Of a DNA stretch of 64,000 nt, positions 1 through 16,274 are shown piece after piece. This stretch comes from Bacillus alkalisoli (GTDB lineage: Bacteria > Bacillota > Bacilli > Bacillales > Bacillaceae_I), in contig NZ_KZ454944.1 of the NCBI RefSeq assembly GCF_002797415.1, forward strand, positions 85,745 through 149,744. The letters run 5' to 3'. Each line of letters opens with the position of its first letter. Within the stretch, counting starts at the first letter, position 1. Below the pieces are notes generated by a model, which had not been told where the DNA came from, did not search any database, and worked only from the letters and a program-made list of their open reading frames with translations. A program made the translations under genes and the position numbers.

Positions 1-150
1 AGCACTTTTTATCTTTTTTAGAGCAAAAGTTCCTTTCATACAGCTTATGAACGAAACTTTTTATCTTTTTGAAAGCAAAAGTTCCTTTCATATCACCTAT
101 GAACCCCACTTTTACCCTTTTGAAAGCAAAAGTTCCTTTCATGTTAGGAA
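1..150. repeat. 52-bp tandem repeat, three units, downstream of the rRNA operon
   Basis: Three units start near 5, 57 and 109, giving a 52-bp period. Each carries CTTTTTATCTTTTT, then GCAAAAGTTCCTTTCAT, then TATGAAC. Within a unit AACTTTT can pair with AAAAGTT, and TGAAAG with CTTTCA, so each unit can form alternative hairpins. The array may continue beyond the left edge of the window. It lies downstream of the 5S gene. No credible gene overlaps it. Confidence 0.75.
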
Positions 151-178
151 TTTATTTCATGCGCTTCATTACTTCCGT

Positions 179-310
179 GTTCGCGGCGAAACCAGAAGAG
201 CTTCGAATCTCTTCGACTGCTTCCATTGCTCCGTTCCTCAAGTACCCTCGCAAACGTACACTCCGGTACTCACTCCGTCGCATCCTCGACCTTCTCGCTC
301 CTCTTGCCCC
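179..310 (-). repeat. rRNA-linked ~130-nt repeat, copy 1
   Basis: On the minus strand, downstream of the rRNA terminator, this stretch aligns over its whole length with the plus-strand segment 40161-40280 in the tRNA cluster. Shared blocks include GAGCGAGAAG/GAAGCGAGAAG, GTACCGGAG, TGAGGA, GAAG.GATTCGA and GCCG(CG)AAC near the end. Association with rRNA and tRNA loci in both places suggests a structured-RNA or mobile repeat family. The Bacillaceae-1 RNA motif is also reported near rRNA operons, but I do not see its RUCCU loops, so identity is open. Confidence 0.6.
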
Positions 311-374
311 GCCGGGTAACCGGTTCTTACTCTATACTAGACCTTTGGTCCTTCAAGCCCATACCTCACACGAA

Positions 375-404
375 CAAAAAAAGCCCAGCGCCTAAACGCT
401 GAAC
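375..404 (-). terminator. Intrinsic terminator of the rRNA operon
   Basis: Read on the minus strand just after the 5S gene, GTTCAGCG pairs with CGCTGGGC (8 bp including G-U pairs) around a short loop, and is followed by a run of eight T. It is well placed to end the 16S-23S-5S transcript. Confidence 0.85.
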
Positions 405-419
405 TTTTCTTATCTCTTT

Positions 420-536
420 GCCTGGCAACGTCCTACTCTCACAGGGGGACAGCCCCCAACTACCATCGGCGCTGAAGAGCTTAACTTCCGTGTTCGGTAT
501 GGGAACGGGTGTGGCCTCTTCGCCATCATTACCAGA
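420..536 (-). rRNA. rrf: 5S ribosomal RNA
   Basis: The minus strand reads as a typical Bacillus 5S rRNA of about 117 nt. It contains the conserved ACACCCGTTCCCATACCGAA block and the GTAGTTGGGGGC and GTGAGAGTAGGACG segments. It lies about 80 nt downstream of the 23S gene and just before the operon terminator. A small hairpin (TTGAAGG / CCTTCAA) sits in the spacer before it and may help processing. End points are estimated to within a few bases. Confidence 0.95.
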
Positions 537-616
537 CATATGAAGTTTGAAGGTTTGGTCCTTCAAAACTAGATAACATATTTTCATATCAAGAAAGTGA
601 TTGTATCGTTCTAATT

Positions 617-3566
<2,950 letters not shown>

Positions 3567-3748
3567 CGATATCGCGAATAGATATCTTTAAAAAGAAAAT
3601 TTACTAAGATGAACGATACTTTTGATGTATCTTGACATTACTTATGTTATCTAGTTTTCAAAGAACATGGTTCGATAGCTTTTATACTATCTAAAGTTTG
3701 AAAGAGGAATGCTCTCTCAAAACTAAACAAAACAACAAGCGTATTATT

Positions 3749-5356
<1,608 letters not shown>

Positions 5357-5498
5357 TGTTTGAGCTTATGCTCATAATGTTTGCTGACTAATGTCAATTA
5401 ATTGTTTGTTGTTAATCTTAAAGATTAACTTACACGCTGTTGTTTTGTTTAGTTTTCAAAGAGCTTTTTGTTAACGCCGCTCCAAAAGCGACCTCATT

Positions 5499-5528
5499 AA
5501 TATAACACGTTTTAAACATTCATGTCAA
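5499..5528 (-). promoter_or_regulatory. rRNA operon promoter P2 (sigma-A)
   Basis: On the minus strand, TTGACA (5523-5528) is followed after 18 nt by TATATT (5499-5504); TTATAT with a 17-nt spacer is the alternative reading. It lies about 145 bp upstream of the 16S gene and matches the strong promoters of Bacillus rrn operons. Confidence 0.8.
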
Positions 5529-5583
5529 CAACTATTTTCAAGAAGTTTATTTGTACAAAATGAATTGGTTACTGACTTGATTG

Positions 5584-5612
5584 ATTATATCATGCAGAAA
5601 ATTATATTGCAA
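5584..5612 (-). promoter_or_regulatory. rRNA operon promoter P1 (sigma-A)
   Basis: On the minus strand, TTGCAA (5607-5612), a 17-nt spacer and TATAAT (5584-5589) form a second promoter upstream of the TTGACA promoter. Tandem promoters of this kind are known for Bacillus rRNA operons. No gene occupies 5357-5715; the stretch holds only these promoters, the 16S leader and the terminator of the HD-GYP gene. Confidence 0.65.
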
Positions 5613-5670
5613 TTATTATTTTCAAAAGTTATTTTAGTCCCCTTCTATAGTACAATTACTATTTACAATA

Positions 5671-5705
5671 TTAAAAGTCAGACGTTGTAAACATCTGACT
5701 TTTAA
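5671..5705 (-). terminator. Terminator of the HD-GYP gene
   Basis: AAAAGTCAGA (5673-5682) and TCTGACTTTT (5694-5703) form a 10-bp stem immediately downstream of the stop codon at 5716. The A/T-rich stem ends give U tracts on both strands. It separates this gene from the rRNA promoters. Confidence 0.75.
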
Positions 5706-5715
5706 TAGAAAGCTA

Positions 5716-6786
5716 TTATTTTATATCTTCTATATAAAGATCTAACCTTTGTTTTAGTGAAATAAACTCACCAGTTTTCTGAACTTTTACCATTGGTCTT
5801 GTTGGAGAGTCTTGTTCAATAAACGCAACTTCCGCTACATCTCCACTTGAAAGCTTCACAATCGTTCCAATACTTATAGAACAAAAAACAGCAATCAACG
5901 CCTTAACCACTAATAAGTCAAATTTGCCGAAAGCCTCTTGCTGTAGTTGCTCAAGTACTTTATAAGGAGACTGCTTAGGTCTATACATTCTTTCTGAAGT
6001 CATTGCATGATAGACGTCTGCTACGGAAATGATCCTACTAACTGTGTGTAATTTATCATCTTGTAACCCAAACGGATAACCACTACGATCTTGTCTTTCA
6101 TGGTGTTGTAAGATAGCTAATTTCACTTCATCCTGTATGTACGGGATTTTACTAACCATTTGATAGCTATAGATTGGGTGTTCTTTTATTTGTACGAATT
6201 CATCCTTCTTCAGGATTGAAACGCTTTGTAGAATTTTAGAATCGATTCTACACATTCCGCAATCCATCAAAAACGCTGCTACCGCGACAATAGCAATCTC
6301 TCTTTTTTCTAATTGCATTTGTTGAGCAATACTGACGGAAATTAAGGATGTAGCGACTGCATGGTGATAGAGATAATCTCTTTTATTAGAATAATGATGA
6401 ATATTCCTCACATTTCTCGGTTCAGCTAAAAGTCGTTCTATAAGAGGGATAATGGTTTGTCTTACCACTCCATAATCAATGTGAGCACCTGATTGCCATT
6501 TACCGAATAGTTTTTTATAGTTTTGTACGGTATTAAAGTATATTTGAACAAAATCTTCCTCTTTATCTGCAGGAGCAATTGTTTCGTCCATTTCTTTCGG
6601 TAAAAATGGCTCTCCATTTGCTAAAGTTGGCTCGACTTCTACCTCATCTATTAAAAATGATTCTAATACTTTAATATGCTCGGGTGTTAGTATTGTGTTT
6701 TTCGTAATAATAGGTTTATTTGTTAAAGATTTAATATTCTTTGCCAATATACAACCTTCTACTAAACTGCCAGTATTCACTAACAT
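5716..6786 (-). CDS. HD-GYP-type domain protein, probably catalytically degenerate
   Basis: This 356-residue protein ends in a region of HD-GYP type, the family that hydrolyses cyclic di-GMP. The GYP part is clear (HERQDRSGYPFGL, then RIISVADVYHAM). The expected HD of the metal site reads AFLMDCGMCRI, so the histidine is replaced by Met and the usual IGK by CGM. The activity is therefore doubtful, and a binding or scaffold role is possible. I chose the Met at 6786 because GGAGG stands about 9 nt before it; an upstream start at 6843 lacks such a site. It sits between gyrA and the rRNA operon, where B. subtilis has yaaC. It has no signal peptide or membrane segment. Confidence 0.8.
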   Translation of the reverse strand: MLVNTGSLVEGCILAKNIKSLTNKPIITKNTILTPEHIKVLESFLIDEVEVEPTLANGEPFLPKEMDETIAPADKEEDFVQIYFNTVQNYKKLFGKWQSGAHIDYGVVRQTIIPLIERLLAEPRNVRNIHHYSNKRDYLYHHAVATSLISVSIAQQMQLEKREIAIVAVAAFLMDCGMCRIDSKILQSVSILKKDEFVQIKEHPIYSYQMVSKIPYIQDEVKLAILQHHERQDRSGYPFGLQDDKLHTVSRIISVADVYHAMTSERMYRPKQSPYKVLEQLQQEAFGKFDLLVVKALIAVFCSISIGTIVKLSSGDVAEVAFIEQDSPTRPMVKVQKTGEFISLKQRLDLYIEDIK

Positions 6787-6880
6787 ACTCAAATTGCCTC
6801 CTATCCTTGCAAATGAGGTTAAAAATAATACAAAGAGAGACACTAATACGTGTCCCTCTTTATTAAATTATTCAAGCCTT

Positions 6881-9379
6881 TTATTCAGTATCTTCAGAAG
6901 AGATTTCTTGAACAGACTCTTCAGTATCTTCTTCGTACTCATCTATGGTTTCTTCTTCTTTATCTACTCTTGCAACAGTAGTAACAAACTCATTTTCCGC
7001 TAGCTTTATTAGCTTCACACCTTGAGTATTTCTTCCCATTTGAGAAATACCTTCAACAGCCATACGGATAAGTACACCACTTGCAGTTATAATCATTAGA
7101 TCTTCGTTTTCTGTTACAGTTTTTACGGAAATTAGATCACCATTTTTTTCTGTAATGTTACATGTTTTAATTCCTTTTCCACCACGACTTTGGATACGAT
7201 ATTCTTCAGCAGTTGTACGCTTACCGTAACCGTTTTTCGTAACAACAAGCACATCTAGGTCGTTTTCAAGAATCTCCATACCAACTACTTCGTCTTCCTC
7301 TGACAGGTTAATCCCTTTTACTCCTGATGCAGTTCTACCCATTGAGCGCACATCTGTTTCTGGGAATCGGATTAGCATACCTTTTTTCGTACCGATGATC
7401 ATTTCTTTTGTTCCATCTGTCATTTTGACAGATATTAACTCATCACTTTCACGTAATCCAATTGCAATTAATCCGTTTGTACGTATATTTGCAAATTGAG
7501 TTAATGGTGAACGCTTAGAAACACCGTGTTTTGTCGTGAAGAATAAATACCAATCATCTACAAAATCTTCAACTGGAATAATTGCGTTAATCCATTCACC
7601 CTTTTCAATCTCTAGAAGGTTAATGATTGGTATACCTTTTGCTGTTCTACTAAACTCCGGAATCTCATAACCTTTTGCTCTATAAACTTTACCTTTGTTC
7701 GTGAAGAATAGAAGGGTATCATGCGTAGATGTTGTTAATAAATGTTCTACAAAATCATTTTCATTCGTACCCATTCCTTGAATTCCACGGCCACCACGTT
7801 TTTGGCTTCTATAAGTCGATAATGGTAAACGTTTAATATATCCGTTATGCGTTAGAGTAATGACTACATTTTGACGAGGAATTAAGTCCTCATCTTCAAT
7901 ATTTTCTAAACCAGCAACAATAATTTCAGTTCTTCTCGTATCATTGAAGCGCTCTTTTACTTCTGTTAGCTCTTCACGGATAATTTCTAATACTTTTTCT
8001 TCGTCCGCTAAGATAGCTTTTAATTCAGCGATAAGAGCGATTAAACCTTTGTACTCTTCTTCAATCTTTTCTCTCTCTAATCCTGTTAAACGTTGCAAAC
8101 GCATATCTAAGATTGCTTGAGCTTGTCTTTCAGATAGAGAGAACTCTCTCATTAATCCTTCACGAGCAATATCTGTCGTTTGTGAAGCGCGGATTAGGGC
8201 AATGACTGCATCTAGATGATCTAGGGCAATACGTAATCCTTCTAAAATATGTGCTCTTGCTTCCGCTTTACGTAATTCAAAAGCTGTACGACGCTTAATT
8301 ACTACTTTTTGATGCTCTAAATAATGATATAAGCATTGCTTTAAGTTCAATACTTTAGGCTCACCATTCACTAATGCTAGCATGTTGATTCCGAAGCTAG
8401 TTTGAAGTGCTGTTTGCTTATATAGATTGTTTAATACTACATTTGCATTAGCATCTCTTTTTATTTCGATAACGATACGCATACCATTACGGTCAGACTC
8501 GTCACGCAAATCAGAAATACCTTCTAATTTTTTATCTCTAGCTAAATCAGCAATTTTTTCTATCAGTTTAGCTTTGTTTACTTGGTATGGTAATTCGTGA
8601 ACTAAGATTACTTCACGGCCATTACTCTTTGTTTCTATTTCAACTTTTGCTCGAATAGTAATAGATCCTCTACCAGTTTCATAAGCTTTTCTAATTCCGC
8701 TTCGCCCTAGAATTTGTCCAGAAGTAGGAAAGTCTGGACCTGGTATAATTTCCATTAGTTCTGGAATTGTCATTTCAGGGTCTTTGCTTAATGCTAATAC
8801 TCCATCAATAACTTCCCCAAGTTGATGTGGCGGAACGTTTGTCGCCATACCAACAGCGATACCCGCCGCTCCATTTACTAGCAAGTTTGGAAATCTTGCA
8901 GGAAGAACGACTGGTTCTCTTTCTGAACCATCATAGTTATCTTGGTAATCTATCGTGTCTTTATTTATATCTCTTAAAATTTCCATCGAGATTTTAGACA
9001 TTCTTGCTTCCGTATAACGCATTGCCGCTGCTGCGTCACCATCTACTGATCCAAAGTTACCGTGTCCGTCGATAAGCATATAGCGGAAGTTAAAATCTTG
9101 TGCCATCCTAACCATTGTTTCATAAACGGCAGAGTCACCATGTGGATGGTACTTACCAATTACTTCTCCAACGATACGTGCAGATTTTTTATACGCTTTA
9201 TCTGAATGCATTCCTAAATCATTCATTGCATATAAAATACGGCGGTGTACAGGTTTTAATCCGTCGCGTACATCTGGTAAAGCACGTGAAACAATAACAC
9301 TCATTGCGTAATCAAGGAAGGATGTTCTCATTTCTTGACTAATATTAATTTCTTTCACTTGAGAGGATTTCTCCGTCAT
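6881..9379 (-). CDS. gyrA: DNA gyrase subunit A
   Basis: GyrA is the breaking-and-rejoining subunit of DNA gyrase, which introduces negative supercoils as an A2B2 complex with GyrB. The 832-residue protein has the winged-helix and tower domains with catalytic Tyr in [12 protein letters not shown]. Its quinolone region [17 protein letters not shown] keeps the Ser and Glu of drug-susceptible enzymes. The C-terminal half has the repeated beta-pinwheel blades and a GyrA-box-like QKRGGRG, and the tail is strongly acidic. It starts at the Met preceded by AAGGAGGTCC. It lies downstream of gyrB, separated by a 165-nt gap with a hairpin. Confidence 0.98.
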   Translation of the reverse strand: MTEKSSQVKEINISQEMRTSFLDYAMSVIVSRALPDVRDGLKPVHRRILYAMNDLGMHSDKAYKKSARIVGEVIGKYHPHGDSAVYETMVRMAQDFNFRYMLIDGHGNFGSVDGDAAAAMRYTEARMSKISMEILRDINKDTIDYQDNYDGSEREPVVLPARFPNLLVNGAAGIAVGMATNVPPHQLGEVIDGVLALSKDPEMTIPELMEIIPGPDFPTSGQILGRSGIRKAYETGRGSITIRAKVEIETKSNGREVILVHELPYQVNKAKLIEKIADLARDKKLEGISDLRDESDRNGMRIVIEIKRDANANVVLNNLYKQTALQTSFGINMLALVNGEPKVLNLKQCLYHYLEHQKVVIKRRTAFELRKAEARAHILEGLRIALDHLDAVIALIRASQTTDIAREGLMREFSLSERQAQAILDMRLQRLTGLEREKIEEEYKGLIALIAELKAILADEEKVLEIIREELTEVKERFNDTRRTEIIVAGLENIEDEDLIPRQNVVITLTHNGYIKRLPLSTYRSQKRGGRGIQGMGTNENDFVEHLLTTSTHDTLLFFTNKGKVYRAKGYEIPEFSRTAKGIPIINLLEIEKGEWINAIIPVEDFVDDWYLFFTTKHGVSKRSPLTQFANIRTNGLIAIGLRESDELISVKMTDGTKEMIIGTKKGMLIRFPETDVRSMGRTASGVKGINLSEEDEVVGMEILENDLDVLVVTKNGYGKRTTAEEYRIQSRGGKGIKTCNITEKNGDLISVKTVTENEDLMIITASGVLIRMAVEGISQMGRNTQGVKLIKLAENEFVTTVARVDKEEETIDEYEEDTEESVQEISSEDTE

Positions 9380-9504
9380 CTTTTTGGACCTCCTTGCGAA
9401 AATTGGTTCTTACCAATTATCACTCTATGTAAAACCTCTGATAGTCATCACTATCTCGTTTTAAATTTTATTGCCAAAGTCTAATCTCTATTTATGGAAC
9501 TTCT

Positions 9505-9532
9505 TAAAAGCTGCTTTTATGAAGAAGCAGCT
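9505..9532 (-). terminator. Hairpin between gyrB and gyrA
   Basis: AGCTGCTT (9509-9516) and AAGCAGCT (9525-9532) form a perfect 8-bp stem shortly after the gyrB stop codon on the minus strand, followed by a short T-rich stretch. It may be a partial terminator or a processing or stability element that adjusts gyrA relative to gyrB. Confidence 0.5.
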
Positions 9533-9544
9533 CATAAGAAAGGT

Positions 9545-11485
<1,941 letters not shown>

Positions 11486-11551
11486 CTACACTTTTTTTAT
11501 CGAACAACATGGTCACCCTTTTAACACAGGGGTATATCAAAATCTAATTCG

Positions 11552-11797
11552 TTAAATCATTTCTAAATATGATGTATCTATTCTTTTCTTTAACGTGGTC
11601 GATGCTAAAGGGGAAAGATATATAGATTCATCCGTAATAACAACAGATTTTATGTCTTGTTTGCTAATGTTTTTTATCTTTTTAGACATATGGATTGGTA
11701 ACATTTCTTGCCAATTTGATTGCAGTAGCCGCTTATCTAAAATAGCAATTATTTTAGAAGCACGGATCATTACTTCCTCACCGATGTGTAAGTACAA
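11552..11797 (-). CDS. remB: Extracellular matrix regulator RemB (YaaB, DUF370-like)
   Basis: This small protein (81 residues from the chosen TTG) matches RemB/YaaB by size, position between recF and gyrB, and the patterns YLHIGEEVMIRASKIIAILD and YLSPLASTTLKKR. In B. subtilis RemB, with RemA, promotes biofilm matrix gene expression; its biochemistry is less clear than that of RemA, a DNA-binding protein. I chose the TTG because AGGTGA stands five bases before it and the product then begins MYLHIG, as in B. subtilis (MYIHLG). A GTG at 11806 is the longer alternative. The gap to recF is only a few bases, so the two are likely translated from one transcript. Confidence 0.88.
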   Translation of the reverse strand: MYLHIGEEVMIRASKIIAILDKRLLQSNWQEMLPIHMSKKIKNISKQDIKSVVITDESIYLSPLASTTLKKRIDTSYLEMI

Positions 11798-11807
11798 TCT
11801 TTTCACC

Positions 11808-12929
11808 TCAGTTTGATTTTCTAATAGATCCAGCCGTCACATAGAAAGTCGCGGCTCTTTTTAATGTTTCATGGTCTATCCCGTCAACACTTGTTGTTGT
11901 AACAAACGTTTGTACTTTCCCTTGAATGGTATGTAGCAAGTGGGATTGTCGATAGTCATCTAATTCTGATAAAACGTCATCAAGTAAAAGAATTGGATAG
12001 TCTCCAATTACGGAATAAATTAAATCTATTTCAGCTAATTTTAAAGAAAGAGCTGTTGTTCTTTGTTGACCTTGAGAACCAAACGTTTGCACTTCTTTTC
12101 CGTTCACATAAAATAGTAAGTCATCTCGGTGTGGTCCAAATAAAGTAATGCCTCTTTCTTTTTCTCTATCTTTTATTTTATCAAACTTTTCGTTATATGC
12201 TTCTATCATTTTCGTCAAATTTACATTTTCTGATACATAATCGATAGAAGGTTTATAAATTATAGACAATTCTTCCAACCCTCTACTAATACTTGCGTGG
12301 ATTGGCTTCGCCCATTTTTCTAACATTTTAATGAATTCTACTCGTTTTATCGTCACTTTTGCAGCAAGTTCAATCATTTGATCTGTTAATACTTGTAACA
12401 TCGTTTCATCCATCTTTTTTTTCATTTGAGCTTGCTTTAAAAAATGATTGCGTTGTTGCAACGTTTTTTGGTATCTTGCTAAATCGTGCATATAGACTGG
12501 TGATACTTGTCCTAGTTCCATATCAATAAAACGTCTTCTTACTTGCGGACTACCTTTTACTAAGTCAAGGTCTTCCGGTGCAAACATAACAACGTTCATA
12601 TGCCCTATATATTGGCTCAGCTTCTTTTGTTCGATATGATTGCATTTAGCTTTTTTTCCTTTTTTAGATATAACTAACTGTAAGGGAATAGATCCGTTAC
12701 GTTTTTTCACTCTACCTTCTATTTTAGCATATTCTTCATCCCATCTGATAAGATCTTTATCATTAGACGTCCGATGTGACTTTGCCATCGCTAAAACATA
12801 GATAGATTCCATAATATTTGTTTTTCCTTGGGCATTTTCTCCTAAGATAACGTTAACTCCTTGATCAAACTCAACCCCGATGGTGGAATAATTACGGTAA
12901 TTCTTCAATTGCAATTCTTCAATAAACAA
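11808..12929 (-). CDS. recF: DNA replication and repair protein RecF
   Basis: RecF is an SMC-like ATPase that acts with RecO and RecR to load RecA at single-strand gaps. The 373-residue product starts [14 protein letters not shown], typical of the family. It has Walker [14 protein letters not shown], signature [15 protein letters not shown] and Walker [12 protein letters not shown]. There is no signal peptide; the protein is cytoplasmic. It lies 19 nt downstream of yaaA and directly upstream of remB, the conserved Bacillus order. Length and motifs are normal. Confidence 0.98.
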   Translation of the reverse strand: MFIEELQLKNYRNYSTIGVEFDQGVNVILGENAQGKTNIMESIYVLAMAKSHRTSNDKDLIRWDEEYAKIEGRVKKRNGSIPLQLVISKKGKKAKCNHIEQKKLSQYIGHMNVVMFAPEDLDLVKGSPQVRRRFIDMELGQVSPVYMHDLARYQKTLQQRNHFLKQAQMKKKMDETMLQVLTDQMIELAAKVTIKRVEFIKMLEKWAKPIHASISRGLEELSIIYKPSIDYVSENVNLTKMIEAYNEKFDKIKDREKERGITLFGPHRDDLLFYVNGKEVQTFGSQGQQRTTALSLKLAEIDLIYSVIGDYPILLLDDVLSELDDYRQSHLLHTIQGKVQTFVTTTSVDGIDHETLKRAATFYVTAGSIRKSN

Positions 12930-12948
12930 TTAATTCACCAACTCATCT

Positions 12949-13161
12949 TTATGAAACGATTTGAAAACGACCAATGCCGTTAATAGAAATTACATCACCA
13001 TCTCTTAACTTTCTCCCACGTCTATCTTCAGGTTCATCATTTACAAACACTTCATGTTCGCTTAAAAACCATTTAATCATTCCGCCAGACTGAATTACAT
13101 CCGCTAATTTTAACATTTGACCGAGTGTTATATAATCCGTATCAATTTTCACTTCTGTCAT
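12949..13161 (-). CDS. yaaA: S4 domain RNA-binding protein YaaA
   Basis: A 70-residue protein made almost entirely of an S4 RNA-binding fold: ITLGQMLKLADVIQSGGMIKWFLSEHEVFVND followed by DRRGRKLRDGDVI. It is the conserved YaaA found between dnaN and recF across Bacillus. The family is thought to bind structured RNA, probably ribosomal, but a precise role is not established. It is separated from dnaN by a terminator-like hairpin, so it may have its own promoter in the 130-nt gap. Confidence 0.92.
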   Translation of the reverse strand: MTEVKIDTDYITLGQMLKLADVIQSGGMIKWFLSEHEVFVNDEPEDRRGRKLRDGDVISINGIGRFQIVS

Positions 13162-13221
13162 TTTTATCCCTCTTTTACTTTTACTTTTAGTCTCTACTTC
13201 TTATTTTACTAAAAGTTTGCC

Positions 13222-13266
13222 ATATAGAAAAGAAAGCTACCAACAAACTTTTCTGTTAGTAGCTTT
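13222..13266 (-). terminator. Terminator downstream of dnaN
   Basis: AAAGCTACCAACA (13233-13245) and TGTTAGTAGCTTT (13254-13266) form a stem of about 13 bp with one imperfect position, followed on the minus strand by a T-rich run. It lies just after the dnaN stop codon and would end a dnaA-dnaN transcript. Confidence 0.8.
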
Positions 13267-13289
13267 ACCTCTTTTTTAGATATTAGTTT

Positions 13290-14426
13290 TTAGTAAGTTC
13301 GTACTGGTAAAATTAATTGAAGGATGGAGTCGTCATTAGCTGTAGAAATTAAGAACGGACGCATCGCTCCAGTGAAGTCCACTTCAATTTCAGTACCTTC
13401 TAATGCTTTTAACGCATCCATCATATATTTCGCACTAAAGGAGATTTTCAACTCTTCTCCCGTAATTTCATTACTTTGCACTTGTTCTACTACTTTCCCA
13501 ACTTCAGGTGAATTAGACGAAACTTCAAGTAAGTTAGTATCTAATGTTGAGAGTTTTACCACATTATTTCTACCTTCACGTGCTAAAAGAGAAGCTCGAT
13601 CAATGGCTTGTAAAAACTCTTTTGTTTGGACCTTAATATTCGTTTTGCTCTCATTTGGAATTAAACGAGAAGTATCTGGATAATTGCCATCTAATAAACG
13701 AGAGAAAAATAAAATATTTTTCGCTTTAAATAATACTTGGTTTTCAGTAATAACGATATCTACTAATTCATTTGTGTCATCTAAAATTTTACTTAACTCG
13801 TTTAGGCTCTTCCCTGGAATTACGACATTACATGCCAAGTCATTTTCTTTTTCTACTTTTGCTTTTCTTAATGCTAAACGGTGGCTATCTGTTGCAATAC
13901 AGATTAACTCGTCTTTTTCTAGTTTCCAGTTTACACCTGTCAAGATCGGGCGTGTTTCTGACGTGGACACTGCAAATACCGTTTGACGGATAATGTTCTT
14001 TATTAAGTCCGTCGGTAGTCTGAACATATTATCTTCTTCGATTTGCGGTAAGTGCGGGTACTCTTCAGCATCCTGTCCATTTAAGTTAAATTCAGATTTA
14101 CCAGAACGAATTACTGTAACAAAATGATTCTGCACTTCAATTTCTACCGTATCTTGAGGTAACTTTTTTATAATTTCACTGAAAAACCTTGCTTGTAAAA
14201 CGATGCCGCCTGTTTGAAGGATTTCTACATTTTCTGATCCATCTTCTTCTGTAGGAATAAAGGATTCAATAGATATATCGGAGTCACTTCCTGTTAATGT
14301 TACTCCTTCTTCTGTAGCAACGATCTTAATACCAGTTAAAATTGGAATAGTAGTTCGAGAAGAAACTGCTTTTAATATATCTTGAACACTTTGTACCAGT
14401 TTATCTCGTTGGATAACAAATTTCAT
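13290..14426 (-). CDS. dnaN: DNA polymerase III beta subunit (sliding clamp)
   Basis: DnaN forms the ring-shaped dimer that tethers DNA polymerase to the template and serves as a platform for many replication and repair proteins. The 378-residue product begins MKFVIQRDKLVQSVQDILKA and ends LQLILPVRTY, with three repeated clamp domains and TDSHRLALRK in the middle, all typical. I chose the ATG at 14426, preceded by AGGAGGAT, over an open upstream codon at 14441. It follows dnaA across the oriC unwinding region. Confidence 0.98.
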   Translation of the reverse strand: MKFVIQRDKLVQSVQDILKAVSSRTTIPILTGIKIVATEEGVTLTGSDSDISIESFIPTEEDGSENVEILQTGGIVLQARFFSEIIKKLPQDTVEIEVQNHFVTVIRSGKSEFNLNGQDAEEYPHLPQIEEDNMFRLPTDLIKNIIRQTVFAVSTSETRPILTGVNWKLEKDELICIATDSHRLALRKAKVEKENDLACNVVIPGKSLNELSKILDDTNELVDIVITENQVLFKAKNILFFSRLLDGNYPDTSRLIPNESKTNIKVQTKEFLQAIDRASLLAREGRNNVVKLSTLDTNLLEVSSNSPEVGKVVEQVQSNEITGEELKISFSAKYMMDALKALEGTEIEVDFTGAMRPFLISTANDDSILQLILPVRTY

Positions 14427-14441
14427 TTTTATCCTCCTCAT

Positions 14442-14720
14442 ATATGCAAATCAAATTTATCTTTATTATTGCGCTTATTTAGTAGTTTTTTATAACAGAA
14501 TATAAGAATTAGAAATCATACGTTTTTCGGTGAGAATAAAGATACATGAATGCAGTTCTATATTTATTTTTTATTAATAAAACCTAGTAGAAGTAATAGT
14601 AGGGCCTGTGATTATGTGGATAAGTGTAGTTTTAGCTACTCTCCGTAGTTATTCACATGTTAATAAGCTGTGTTTAACTAACATGCACTTATTCACAATA
14701 CTCACAAACTAAAATTTCTA
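14442..14720. other. oriC: oriC: DnaA boxes, DnaA-trio and unwinding region between dnaA and dnaN
   Basis: Moving from dnaA toward dnaN there are DnaA boxes TTATTCACA at 14689-14697 and 14649-14657, and an exact box (TGTGGATAA, reverse strand) at 14615-14623. Then come a GC cluster GGCC (14603-14606), a DnaA-trio array TAGTAGAAGTAATAGTAG (14585-14602), and a strongly AT-rich stretch (about 14520-14584) suited to be the DNA unwinding element. This order of boxes, GC patch, trios and AT-rich DNA is that of the B. subtilis basal unwinding system. Confidence 0.9.
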
Positions 14721-16067
14721 TTAACCTTTTAAATTTTCAGTAATGGTTTGTACTTGTTTTTGTAATTGTGTATCTGTTTGCAGTAATCTTGAGATTTTTT
14801 CATGCGCATGAATAACAGTCGTATGGTCACGCCCACCGAATTCTTCTCCAATTTTAGGTAAAGAGTAATCCGTTAATTCTCTAGATAAATACATAGCAAT
14901 TTGCCTAGGGAATGCAACAGATTTAGTTCTTTTCTTAGCCTTAAAATCGTCTAACTTTAAACTAAAATGTTGGCCAACCATTTTTTGAATATCAGCAATG
15001 GTTGTTATTTTTGGTTTCGAACTAGGAATTATATCTTTCAATGCTTCTGCAGCTAAATCAGCATTAATATCTTTATTAATAAGAGATGAATAAGCTACTA
15101 CACGAATAAGTGCACCTTCTAGTTCACGAATATTGGAATCAATTTGATTTGCAATGTAAAGCATTACTTCGTTTGGAATATCTAAGCCTTCTGCTTTCGC
15201 TTTTTTACGAAGGATGGCGATTCTTGTCTCTAAATCAGGTGGAGTTATATCAGTAATTAAACCCCATTCAAATCGTGAACGAAGACGATCTTCAAGAGTA
15301 GGAATCTCTTTAGGAGGTCGATCGCTCGAAATAACGATTTGCTTACTTTCCTCATGTAACGTGTTAAACGTATGGAAAAATTCTTCTTGTGTTTGTTCTT
15401 TTCCAGCTAAAAACTGAATATCATCGATTAGTAGAACATCTACGCTTCGATATCGATTGCGGAAATCAACCGCTTTATTGTCTCGAATAGAATTAATAAA
15501 TTCATTTGTAAATTTCTCAGACGATAAATAAACAACTTTTGCAGCGGGATTATGTTCAATTACGTAATGGCCAATCGCATGCATTAAGTGAGTTTTTCCA
15601 AGACCTACTCCTCCATAAATAAATAGAGGGTTGTAAGCTTTTGCTGGTGCCTCTGCTACTGCTAACGAAGCTGCATGTGCAAATCGGTTTCCAGAACCTA
15701 TAACAAACGTATCAAACGTATATTTCGGATTGAGCATATTTTGTGGTAACTCAATTATTTCTTCATCTCTTTTCATCTTAACTAGAGGAGCATTTATATC
15801 CAGGTCTTCTTCTACTTGTGTATGAGGAATAATGAATTTGATTGTTAATTCCTCGCCTGTAAGTTCAAGGATGATCTCTCCGATAAGGATTGTATATCTT
15901 GATTCAAGCCAGTCCCTTGCGAATTCATTTGGCGCTGTAATAATAAGTGTGTCACCTTTAAGTGAATCAGCTTTTGTAGATTTTAACCAAGTATCAAAGC
16001 TAGGTTTGCTAACCTTTTTTTGAATTTCATCTAATGCTTTTGTCCATAAATCAGCAATGTTTTTCAA
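14721..16067 (-). CDS. dnaA: Chromosomal replication initiator protein DnaA
   Basis: DnaA is the AAA+ ATPase that binds DnaA boxes, assembles on oriC and opens the duplex. The 448-residue protein has the N-terminal domain ([17 protein letters not shown]) and Walker [14 protein letters not shown]. Walker B is [20 protein letters not shown], followed by the sensor and arginine-finger region. The C-terminal DNA-binding domain has the signature [15 protein letters not shown]. The central part is nearly identical to B. subtilis DnaA. It starts at an ATG preceded by AAGGGGG. It is flanked on both sides by DnaA box clusters, so autoregulation is likely. Confidence 0.99.
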   Translation of the reverse strand: MKNIADLWTKALDEIQKKVSKPSFDTWLKSTKADSLKGDTLIITAPNEFARDWLESRYTILIGEIILELTGEELTIKFIIPHTQVEEDLDINAPLVKMKRDEEIIELPQNMLNPKYTFDTFVIGSGNRFAHAASLAVAEAPAKAYNPLFIYGGVGLGKTHLMHAIGHYVIEHNPAAKVVYLSSEKFTNEFINSIRDNKAVDFRNRYRSVDVLLIDDIQFLAGKEQTQEEFFHTFNTLHEESKQIVISSDRPPKEIPTLEDRLRSRFEWGLITDITPPDLETRIAILRKKAKAEGLDIPNEVMLYIANQIDSNIRELEGALIRVVAYSSLINKDINADLAAEALKDIIPSSKPKITTIADIQKMVGQHFSLKLDDFKAKKRTKSVAFPRQIAMYLSRELTDYSLPKIGEEFGGRDHTTVIHAHEKISRLLQTDTQLQKQVQTITENLKG

Positions 16068-16274
16068 GCATTAAGCCCCCTTTCTACCGATAGTGCAAAC
16101 GTGTACATGTATGTTTATGAAATTAATGTAAACAAACAGTAAAAAAGCGTTTATCTGTACAACTTTTGTATAACGACATGATGTTAGATAAACGACTGTT
16201 GTATATTTATTCATCCTTATACTGTGAATAACAATAATATAGAAGAAAACCAGTTTTCTACAAAATATTACAAT

